64,000 bases of DNA from Cyanoderma ruficeps. Lineage: Eukaryota > Chordata > Aves > Passeriformes > Timaliidae. Both the position numbers and the translations under genes were made by a program. Location: assembly GCA_008694505.1 (NCBI GenBank), contig VZDJ01000223.1:5927679-5991678 (forward strand), written 5' to 3'. A model generated the notes under the pieces. It was not told where the DNA came from, ran no database searches, and saw only the letters and a program-made list of their open reading frames with translations. Below, piece by piece: positions 1 to 8,745 of this stretch. Numbering within the stretch: the stretch's first letter is position 1; each line of letters opens with the position of its first letter.

Positions 1-758
1 ACACCGGGGGGGATCTACAGTGATGCTCTCTGAACTCAGTGATTGCTTTCCAGGGCCCAGCCCAGTTAACCTGCCCTAAAAATACTGATGAGACGGAAAG
101 ACAAGTGTGGAAAGAATTTCCTTGGTGTGAACAAGAACACAGATCAGACAGATGATCCACCTCCTCCAGGACGCCGGTGCCAGCCCGTGTCTGGCGGCTG
201 CCGCGGGTCACTGTCAGGCCGGGCAGAGCGTGCCCTGCCCCTCCTGTCTCTGCCCGGGGCAGTCCCGGCACAGAGGGCACCGACACCCGTTTCGGCCCCA
301 TCCCGCGGGAGCATCTCGCCCTCCGCGACCACCCCGGCCCGGGCGGACCGTGCCCAACACCCAAACGCGGCCAGTGCCGCCCCGAGGGCCGAGCTCCACC
401 TCTGACAGCCGAGGGGCGCCGGGCCCCGCGAAAAGAGATGTCGGCCAGCGCCTGCTGACAGCGGGACGCGAAGAAATGGGAAAGGAAGGGGAAATAACGC
501 TCAGCTGTCGTCCTGAGGGCGACGGGACAGTGGGGCGAGCTAAAGGGGTCTGCGAGAGCAGAGCCGAACCCGACTCCGACCTCGGCCTGGGGGTACCGGG
601 CCGCCCCTTTACCCCTACGCAGTTTTTCCAAGGGGCCGAAAAGGGGAAGCGGCGAGCGGGGGATGCCCCGGTAACGCGACACTGATTGCGGGGGCGGCCG
701 AGGGCTCCCGCTGCCTCCCAGCCCGGGGAGAGCCGGCGGGGTCCCGGGCGGTCCTTAC
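1..758 (-). other. PGS1: PGS1 intron 1 (5' part in window)
   Basis: This stretch lies downstream (on the minus strand) of the splice donor that ends PGS1 exon 1, so it is intron sequence running off the left edge of the window. The first ~150 bases are of ordinary composition and the rest is CpG-rich. The open frames here look like chance products of GC-rich DNA. I see no further PGS1 exon; exon 2 must lie beyond position 1. Confidence 0.75.
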
Positions 759-889
759 CTGCGGGCGCGGCGGTCGCGACCGCGGGAGAGGCGGTCGGAG
801 AGGCGGCCGAGCGGCGCGGCCAGCCCAAGGCGGCCCCGCAGCAGCCAGGCCGAGAGCCGCCGCCAGAGCGCCGCGCCGCCCGCCGCCAT
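759..889 (-). CDS. PGS1: PGS1 exon 1: CDP-diacylglycerol--glycerol-3-phosphate 3-phosphatidyltransferase, mitochondrial (partial)
   Basis: Only the first coding exon is in the window. It starts at the ATG at 889-887 and ends at 759, directly before a GTAAGG donor (minus strand). The 43 codons plus 2 bases encode MAAGGAALWRR followed by a segment containing LGRLSDRLSRGRDRR. This closely resembles the N-terminus I recall for human PGS1 (WRRLLGLLPGR, then LGRLSDRLGRNRDRR), an Arg-rich, acid-poor mitochondrial targeting sequence. An in-frame upstream ATG at 919-917 (MAARKRK) exists; I prefer 889 because it starts where the human protein does. PGS1 makes phosphatidylglycerophosphate from CDP-diacylglycerol and glycerol-3-phosphate, the committed step to cardiolipin. 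The catalytic HKD motifs lie in exons outside the window. Its position beside SOCS3 in divergent orientation matches human synteny. Confidence 0.85.
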
Positions 890-2364
890 CGCCCGCGCCT
901 TCCGCTTCCGCGCTGCCATGGCAACGCCGCTTTCCGCTTCCGCGCCCGCCGCTGCCCGCGCCCTCCGCCCCGCCCGGGCCCGGCCCGCGCCTCCCGCCGC
1001 CCCCCGCCCGCACGCACCGGGCGGCCGCCCTTCCCCGCCGTCCCGCCCGCCCTGCGAGCGCAGAGTCTGCGGAGGGCCGGGAAGGGTCCGGGAGGAGCTC
1101 AGGAAAGGCTCGTTGTCCGGGGGCGCCGAGCCGGGGCTCCCCTGGTCCCGCACACGTGGGACGGGCTCACGCGGAGCCAGATCGCCTGCCCGGCCATGTC
1201 ACCCCCCCAGTGTCTCCGCTCCCCCCCGGGGCGAGCCCCGGCGCGGCCGAACAGCTCCGAAGGGACGTACACGGCTCTTGCCGGCGGCAGAAACCAGCGT
1301 TCGCCGCCCCGCCGGGCGAGGCGGCGTCCGGGGACCGCGGATCCCCCCTCGCCAGGTCCCAACACGTAAAGCCGGTCCCGTCGGGGAGCCCCGGCGCTGC
1401 GTCGTGCCTTTCCGTCCCTCCCCCGCCATCCCGTGCCCGCCCCCGGCAGCGCTCCGGGGCTCGTTTGCATTTCAGAGCAGCCGGTTCGCCGGCGCTGATT
1501 CCCAGAACTGCCGCACTGGGTTGGTCTCTGCCGGGCAGCGGCCGCTCCTCCGGGGCAAATTAAACTGTTTAAAATAAACCCACGGACAGAGCTCGGGTTG
1601 TGTGCGAGCTCGGAACCAACAATTGCCAAAAGGATGGGGAGGAGAGCTCCGGCGCCGCTCCTCCCGCCAGGCACCGTCCCCACCGGGGCTCCGGCCGAGG
1701 GCCCGGGGCGGGGCGGAGGGGTGAGGAGCCCCTTCGGACAGAGCCCCGGGAAGTAGCCACGGGCGGGGGACCACGGCCCTGCCGGGCTTCCCACCAGCCC
1801 ACATGGCTCCGCACACCGGCCAAAGCACCAACCGCACGGAGCGTCCCGGGGCTCCCGGAGCCACCGCCCCCGCACAGCCCCGGGTGCGGATTCCCCCTTG
1901 TCTCCAGACCGAGGGTGCCCCGCGGGCCCCCCAGGAGGCGCGGCCGTGGCTGGCGCAGCCTTGCACGTTGGCCTGGAAATCAGGGCTGGCAACGTGGGAG
2001 CGGCAGCCCCCGCTCTGGTGTTTCCCCCCGGTGTACCCCCCCCGGTGTTCCCCCCGTCAGTCGAGCCCAAACTCCTCGTCAGGGCGGGCCCGCGGCCCGG
2101 CTGCCCCAGCAGAGGCGGGGGACGGCGAGGGCCCCCGGGGGGGCCGGCCCGGGGCTCTCCGTTCTCCGCAGACCGAGGGGCGGGGGCAGCCGCCCTGCCC
2201 AGAATGGGCTGTCGGGGCCGGGAACGGAGCGGGAAGGGCCGGGGCTGGGGCCGGTGGGGCCAGGCCGGGGGCCCGGGGCTGGCAGAGCAGGGGCTGGCGG
2301 GGCGCCGGGGGGCCGGGCCGGGCGGGGCGCGGGCGGTGCCGCCGCGTTACAAGAAGCCGCGCAG
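890..2364. promoter_or_regulatory. CpG-island region between PGS1 and SOCS3
   Basis: About 1.5 kb of very CpG-rich DNA separates the PGS1 start from the SOCS3 core promoter. ETS-like GGAAG/CGGAAG motifs cluster at about 897-945, just upstream of the PGS1 start, and many GC boxes follow. Several long open frames on both strands are composition artefacts (Pro/Arg/Gly/Ala-rich, no family resemblance). CpG status was judged by eye, not computed. Confidence 0.55.
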
Positions 2365-2373
2365 TTCCAGGAA
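2347..2373 (+). promoter_or_regulatory. SOCS3: SOCS3 paired STAT response elements
   Basis: TTACAAGAA at 2347-2355 and TTCCAGGAA at 2365-2373 both fit the TTN5AA STAT pattern. From memory, the mammalian SOCS3 promoter carries a distal element TTACAAGAA and a proximal element TTCCAGGAA in the same order, so both sites appear conserved base for base. They lie 25-51 bp upstream of the TATA-like box. They are expected to make SOCS3 inducible by STAT3/STAT1/STAT5, closing the negative-feedback loop on JAK-STAT signalling. Confidence 0.85.
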
Positions 2374-2397
2374 CCCGAGGGCGGGCGTTGCGCCTGC

Positions 2398-2404
2398 TAT
2401 AAGA
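2398..2404 (+). promoter_or_regulatory. SOCS3: SOCS3 TATA-like box
   Basis: TATAAGA at 2398-2404 is the only TATA-like element near the STAT sites and predicts a transcription start near 2425-2430. The start was inferred from the usual ~30 bp spacing and not observed. Confidence 0.6.
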
Positions 2405-2484
2405 GGCCGCCCCGGGCCGCCTCGGCAGCTTCGCCGCCGCACACCGGCCCCGCTCTGTCGCCGAGACCGGCTCCCGCGCCCCAG

Positions 2485-2994
2485 GTACGGCCGCGGGAGG
2501 GAGTCCCGGACAGCACGAGGGGACAGCCGGGGCTGCCGGGACCTTCGGGGGGGCGATCGCCGAGGACCGGGGATGCCGGTGCTGCCCAGGGAAAGGGATC
2601 GCCGGGGATGTTGGTGCCTCAGCGGGGCGATAACCGGTGGCCCGGGGTAACGATGTGCCCCCCGGGAGTGAGAGAGCCGGAGATCGTCAGAAGCGATGCT
2701 CGTAGAGAGGGGGGAGAGCAGGAGACCGCAGATGTGCCAGTGCTCCCGGGAAGGAAGAGCTGGGGACGGGGGTCCCGGTGCCGCCGGAGGACGGTAGCCG
2801 GGATCGGGGGCAGCGGGTTCCCGGGAAGGGAACTGCCGTTTTTCTGGGAAATGAGAGCTGGGGAAGGGGATTGCCGGGGACCGGGAGCGCTGTTGCTGCG
2901 GGAGGATAGCAGCCAGGGACCGGGGATGCAGGTGTTGCCAGGAAGGGAGAGTCGGGGACCGGAATGCCGGGGCTCACCGCTGTCTCTGCCGCAG
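2485..2994 (+). other. SOCS3: SOCS3 5' UTR intron with degenerate GC-rich repeats
   Basis: A donor (CAG|GTACGG) at 2484/2485 and an acceptor (GCCGCAG) ending at 2994 bound a 510 bp intron in the 5' UTR, the arrangement known for mammalian SOCS3. The intron consists largely of loosely repeated units built on GACCGGGGATGC, GTGCTGCC and GGGAAGGGAGAG. Clear examples lie near 2568-2600, 2728-2760 and 2918-2955. Confidence 0.7.
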
Positions 2995-3061
2995 GTGATG
3001 GTGTAGCAGCGGCTGCTGCTGGCAGCAGCATCCAGAGCACACGAAGCTGGCTCCCTGCGCC

Positions 3062-3691
3062 ATGGTCACCCACAGCAAGTTCCCCGCCGCCGGGATGAGC
3101 CGCCCCCTCGACACCAGCCTGCGCCTCAAGACGTTCAGCTCCAAGAGCGAGTACCAGCTGGTGGTGAACACCGTACGCAAGCTGCAGGAGAGCGGCTTCT
3201 ACTGGAGCACGGTGACAGGTGGTGAGGCCAACCTGCTGCTGAGCACCGAGCCGGCTGGCACCTTCCTCATCAGGGACAGCTCAGACCAGCGGCACTTCTT
3301 CACCCTCAGCGTCAAGACGGAGTCGGGCACCAAGAACCTGCGCATCCAGTGCGAGGGCGGCAGCTTCTCCCTGCAGAGTGACCCCCACAGCAGCCAGCCC
3401 GTGCCCCGCTTTGACTGCGTGCTCAAGCTGGTCCATCACTACATGCCACCCACACCCTGCACCGTTCCTGAGCAGCCTGGAGGGGCCCTGCACCCTAAGC
3501 GCACCTACTACATCTACTCAGGTGGCGAGAAGATCCCCCTGGTGCTGAGCCGCCCGCTCTCCTCTAGTGTCTCCACCCTGCAGCACCTCTGCCGCAAGAC
3601 TGTCAACGGACACCTGGACTCCTATGAGAAGATGACTCAGCTGCCGGCCCCCATCAAGGAGTTCCTGGACCAGTACGATGCCCCTCTCTAA
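3062..3691 (+). CDS. SOCS3: SOCS3: suppressor of cytokine signalling 3
   Basis: A single-exon 209-residue reading frame with a strong start context (gcgccATGG). In order: the kinase inhibitory region around residues 20-30 (LRLKTFSSKSE), which blocks the JAK active site; an SH2 domain (about 45-142) with the phosphotyrosine-binding Arg71 in FLIRDS; and a C-terminal SOCS box (about 170-209) ending FLDQYDAPL that recruits elongin B/C and cullin 5. SOCS3 binds gp130-family receptors and shuts off JAK1/JAK2/TYK2 signalling in the cytoplasm. The human protein is 225 residues by memory. The shortfall lies in the Pro/Ser-rich PEST insert inside the SH2 domain, reduced here to a short stretch around MPPTPCTVPEQPGG (about residues 129-142). 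The start of exon 2 (2995) and the UTR intron fit the known gene structure. Confidence 0.98.
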   Translation: MVTHSKFPAAGMSRPLDTSLRLKTFSSKSEYQLVVNTVRKLQESGFYWSTVTGGEANLLLSTEPAGTFLIRDSSDQRHFFTLSVKTESGTKNLRIQCEGGSFSLQSDPHSSQPVPRFDCVLKLVHHYMPPTPCTVPEQPGGALHPKRTYYIYSGGEKIPLVLSRPLSSSVSTLQHLCRKTVNGHLDSYEKMTQLPAPIKEFLDQYDAPL

Positions 3692-4815
3692 GGAGCCAGC
3701 GGAGCAAGGTCACATGCTACAAGCACAACAGGGGACAGGCACAATGCCCCACTGGCACAGGAGCTGGCAGGGCATGCTGAGCCTCTCCATCTGGGAAGGA
3801 GAGAGGGGGAACTGGGGCAAGCTGCCATGGGCTCAGGGCTGTGGCCAGCGTAGCTGGGTGCCCTTGGTGCTGGGGGGACTCCTCGAGCAAGCGTGACATC
3901 TCCTCTCCACAGGGAAGGAGATGGCTCCGATCAGACTGTGGATGTTACAGTGAACCCATTGGCAAAGCCCCTGTGGGCTTGGGCAGCCAGGACAGCTCCC
4001 ACAGCACGGGTGAACGTGCGCCCCGCCAGCCCCATCCTGGGGGTGTCCTGGCGAGAGCCCCTTCCACCCTCAGAAATGGAAAGCACTGGAGCCCAGGAGT
4101 GCCTGATCACTTTTCCTCAGTTTTAAGAGGAAGGTGTTTTTTGCCTATACTGTACCTCTTGCTGCCTCCTTGTGGGTGAAACCTCCTTTCACACCAAGCC
4201 CCAGACTAAGAGGTCGATGCCTTTGCCCTGCGTTACCATTTTCCAGGGGACTAAGCCTTAATATCCTCCCTGCCCCGCGGTCTGGGTTAGTGCTCGTCAG
4301 TTGGTGACGCTGTGCAGTGATGGTCCTGCTGATGAGCTGTGAAGCTGGAGGGGAAGCGTCGCGTCCCACACAACCGCATCTGCAAGGATCACCCCGAGGA
4401 CGCTGGGCCCTCACTCCCTACAGTCACACCCCACCTCTGCCCAGCCACTCCCACAGACCCCGGCTTGCTGCCCTGTGGGGCACCGATCCCTGCAGGTACG
4501 CAGCAGGACAGTCCCCTGGCGCGTGTCATCTCGTGAGTGCTTTTCTGCGTCCACCCAGAGAAGTGGTTGGGTTTTCTGGCTTTTTTTAATTTTTATTCTT
4601 ATTTTTTTAACCGAAGGGATGTTTACAGGCCAACGTGAATCACTGTCTTTTATAAAGATTCCATCTTCACCTCCAGCCTTGAGGGCTGAGCAAAACAATG
4701 CTTGAAAATTCAACCAAAAACCAAACTCAGATGAAACTTTGCACATATTTATATTTATATTCAGAAAGAAAACGTTTCCATAATTTATAATAAAGAGCAC
4801 TATTTTTTAATGAAA
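3692..4815 (+). other. SOCS3: SOCS3 3' UTR with AU-rich element and polyA signal
   Basis: About 1.1 kb of 3' UTR follows the stop. Near its end an AU-rich stretch at 4745-4760 (ATATTTATATTTATAT) resembles the AREs that make SOCS3 mRNA short-lived. A canonical AATAAA at 4789-4794 should direct cleavage near 4810-4820. An A/T homopolymer-rich patch (4584-4612) lies upstream. Confidence 0.8.
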
Positions 4816-7800
4816 AACATCAGATCTGGTTTGATTTCTCTCTCACGCCCCTGAGGCGGCTTGGCCCCGGCAGAGTGCTGGGATGTGTTTACACCACGTA
4901 AGCACCGTTTCCTGGAGCCGCTGTCCGTGCCGGGTGATCCCGCCGCGGTGACTCAGCCCGGCGTGCGTAAGCTCTGCCCCAGCTCTCTCAGGTATGTCTG
5001 AGCCCCGCGACATCGCTTCGCCAGCCAGACCACGAGGATGGGATCTGCTCCCGGGTTGGGCACATGGTGCAACCATGGGACAGCAGATGTGGCCCTGGGC
5101 ACAGGAGAGGCCGAGGTGGTGGCCAAGGCTGGCCTGTGGCACAGCCCCAGTGCAGTGCTTGTGAAGGGCTGAGCGAGTCCTGCCTTCCCCCAGCCCTGTT
5201 TTGGCATGTGCCAGGATGAGGAGCTGCAGGAACAGGGCACTGAGAGGCATGGGTAGGAAAGGGTCTGCAGGTGCTCCCTCTGGGAATATAGTGGGCTCAG
5301 GGTAGGGGGTGCCAAGACACTGCTCACCCCCCCAGCACAGAGAGAAAACCTCTGTCCTGTGCAGAGCCCCAGCCAGGCACAGATGACCGAGGGAGAGGAT
5401 TCAGTTCTCCTCGGGATGTCCTTGCCCCCAGAAGTGCCTGTCTCCTGCTGCTAGGGGTATAAAGTAGGCACGGGAATAATCCTGCTGCTCTGGCTGGCTG
5501 GTGTGCAGTGCCTGGCTGAAGAGCTGAATCCAGGGATGTGGGGGATCCCCTGGGAGCAGGTCAGCCCCCCAGAACTCCCCCAGAGCCCCTGTCTGTGAGG
5601 AGCAGGCTGTGCCCAGGTGCCTTGTGCCCAGGCCCCAGTCTGCATCTCCACACTGTAGGAATTCTGCCTGGCATCATGAGCAGTGCTCCCGCCCCCCCGG
5701 GGAACCCCAGCTGCTGGGAAAGGATTTCCTTAGGAATCAGCCGGGACCAGAGGGATGGTGAGTGTGGCGGTCCAGGCTGTGGGCATGGCTCAGTCCCAGT
5801 GACTATTTTGGGGCTGTTACATGGGGCTGTGGCACGCGTGCTGCCAGGAATTGCCACGGCCTGCCCAGGCACCGCAGCAGCTATGCAAGGAATGTCCACG
5901 CGCACGGGTGGCCGCCTGCCAGGCCCTGCCGAGGCACATCCCTGATTTAGGGCTCCCAGCAGCACCGGTGACTCCCGGCCCCATGCCAGTGATGGGGTGG
6001 GAGCAGTGCTGCAGGCACAGCAGCCCCCGGCTGGCAGGAGCTTCCCCACTTCCCCGGGCTGGATGAGGCGAATCAGGGGATGAAAAGCAGAGCCCTGGGG
6101 GTTTATGAGCACACCTGGCAGAGCAAGGGGTTCACAGCACCCCATGGTGGGGCAGAGTGGGAAGCTGCCTCCAGGGACGGCAGCCAGGCTGCCCAATCCC
6201 CCCAGCCAGACCCCAGCCTTCCCATTTCTGTGGGAACAGCACCAGCTTCTTCACTTCCCAGAAGGGCCCTGGCATTGCCAACCAAGGGCCTCTTCCCTTG
6301 CGGTGCTGCAACCCGCAGCTGAATCAAGAATCCGGGAAGCTCCGCCAGCCCCACGGGTTTCTTGGAATAAAGCCAAGCTGGCGGCAGCAGTGACGCGGCG
6401 GCCGGTGGGCAAATCCCTGCTGAAGGTTTCACAAACCTCTCTCTGCTCCAGAGCAGCTGAGCGGACTTGGCCCTGCATTTCGTAAGCACCCTATCGAGCA
6501 TGTCCCACAGCCAGTTCCCCTCTGCCCTCCACCAGGGCTGGGGCAGCTGAGCCCCCCCCACCCCGCCGGGAGTGTTCCTGGATCGGGAAGATGTTATCAG
6601 GGCAATCAGACCCTGTCACCCTGTGATGGTGCCAGGAGCCAGAAGGGAATTTGTGCAGGGCTCCAGAAGCAGGGCTGGGACATTGGGGTCCTGCAGCTCT
6701 CCACACCCCAGATCTCCTGGGGCTGGGCACCAAGCAGCACCAGCAGAACCCAGAGCAGCTGTAAGTGCATGTCCCTGGTGCCATCAGTTCCTCCACACTG
6801 TGATGGTGGCCATGCAAAGCAGGGTGAGAGCACCAGGCACAATGGGAGCCCAACAAGGTGCTGGGGCACAGAAGGGTGGTCAGGCAGGGACAGGCTGCTG
6901 CCCCACAGCCCCTGCAACCCCCCGTCCTGCCTCAGCCTGGCCTCCCCTTGGGGTGCAGGGTAGCCACCAATGCTTCCCATCACACTGCTGGCTCATTACT
7001 GGCACAAGAAGGAAGTGTCCGCTGGGATGGTGAACCTGAACCCTGTGGGGTCAGGGGTGCAGGAAACCTGCTCTGGTGTGTACCAGTCTCTGCAGAGCCA
7101 AAACAGGAAACCACCACAGCCAGAGATTGCTGCGGGCAGCGAGCGGCTCTGTTGTGGCTACATCAACCATGCAGAAAATCCAACTGGTCACAGGGAAGCA
7201 TGACAGACCCCTGAAGGCTCCCCAGCCCCACAGCAGGACCCAGGGAAGGCGGCAGTGGACGCAGCAGTGGCGGCCCCTGGGGCGGCAGGGCCAGGCAGGG
7301 AGCTCGCCCTGAACTCCCCGAGCTCGCGGCACTCCCCTCACGCACTTCTTCCTGCTTGGCTCTGCAGCGCCAGGACATTCCCACATCTACCACTGCTTTT
7401 CCCAGTAGAATGCAGGAAAGGGCTGTACAGCAGCTGGGGACTTACTGTAAATGGCACCACCTGCTCCTTACGTGGCAATTCCTCTGCAGGGCCACGGGGA
7501 CACTTGGGAACAGGGACCGGGACATCTGCTCCCAGTGAGCTGCTGGGAAGCACAAGCACGAGTTCTCTGGCAGAGCCCAGGGCTGGCAGTGGTGGTCCCA
7601 GCGGTAGGGTCAGGACAAGACACAGCTGCTTGGGCTGGAGAAGGAGCGGGGCTGCAGCTCTATGTCCCCAGAGCCCCTCAGTTCCACAGCTGCCCCTCAT
7701 CTTGAGCCTCTCCACTCAAGGTACTGCTCAAAGTCCCTGTCCTGGTAGCGGCTCAGCTGCCAGTGACCTGGCACAGAGCCGTGGTGGCTGGGGGAGCCGT

Positions 7801-8690
7801 GGGGGCTGGCTTGGCCCTGGCTCTCCCTGGGCCAGGCAGGGCTATTAGCAGGCAGGGAGAAGGGGTGGCAGCAGGGCCCCGTGCCCGGGCCAGGAAGTAT
7901 TTCGAGATGCAGCTGAGCCCAGCAGGCTGTGTACATCCCCATGGAAACCTTATTTTGTTGCTGCTTCCCCAGCCAGACTCGCAGCCAGCTCCAGGGAGGC
8001 AGCAGCTGTGGATTCCTCACTCCTTCCATCAGCAGCTATGTGAGCTGCTCTGCCCCGGCCCCCCTGGCCCCAGCTCTCTGCCCCCTGGGCCCAGGGCTAC
8101 GCTGTCCTTGCACCTGCACTGGCAGGGAGCAGTGATGTGCCAAGCACTGGCTGTGGTCACTTCTGGGCACATGGCACAGCACAGGAGGTCCCTCTGGGTG
8201 CTCTGGCAGTGAGCTGCCAGCTGCCTGGGGTGTGCTTGCCCAGCACAGTGCAGAGTCCTCAGATGACCCTGGCAGAGCAGCCGTGGGCAGGTGCCAAACC
8301 CTAACCCTGGAGCATCCCTTGGCCTCACATCAATCCTGGCCCCAGCCACAGCACAGGAGCCAGCAGTGGCAGAGCCACACGTGGCTGGGGATGAAGCCCT
8401 TGGACGCGGGACCCTGTGTCTGCAATCCAGCCCTGCCCTCCTCGCCTGCCCCCTCCTCACCAGTGCACAGTGCTGGGAGGCCTGAAGGTCCTCAGCAGCC
8501 CGGAGGGCTCTGCCCACCTCATGGCTCTGGTGGCCATCAGCAGAGAGCAGCTCCAGCCACACCAGCCGGGCGAGGGGTGATGGGTGCAAGTGGCGCCACT
8601 TGGGTGATGATGGGGTGTGTGGCTGGCAGAGGGCACAGCTGGAGCAGATGCTCCCCAGAAGGACCCAGGCGCCCTGTCTCAGCATTTAAT
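4816..8690. other. Intergenic, no gene seen
   Basis: GC-rich DNA without a recognisable exon on either strand. The open frames are Pro/Gly/Ser/Ala-rich without family resemblance. There is an isolated TATAAAG at 5458-5464, but no convincing transcript follows it. I see no tandem repeat or full transposon. Confidence 0.5.
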
Positions 8691-8745
8691 GAGTGGGAAC
8701 GGGAGTGCTTTACTGTAATTCCAGTAATTACATTGTTCATCCTTG
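8690..8745. promoter_or_regulatory. Candidate regulatory element with inverted homeodomain-type sites
   Basis: An AT-rich island inside GC-rich DNA. It contains the perfect inverted repeat TGTAATT (8714-8720) and AATTACA (8726-8732), spaced by 5 bp. TAATT cores are typical homeodomain contacts. This is sequence pattern only; function and conservation are unknown. Confidence 0.3.

Noticed and set aside
214..1017. 267-codon minus-strand frame over PGS1 exon 1
   Set aside because: Wrong frame relative to the recognised PGS1 N-terminus and reads through the donor; chance frame.
1600..3006. 468-codon plus-strand open frame upstream of SOCS3
   Set aside because: Pro/Gly/Arg-rich, overlaps the SOCS3 promoter and 5' UTR intron, and has no family signature; a CpG-island artefact.
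5458..5464. TATAAAG box in the SOCS3-THA1 gap
   Set aside because: No recognisable exon, CpG island or splice donor follows it.
8296..8310. Short CCCTAACCCT, telomere-like
   Set aside because: Only about two units and no array; chance.
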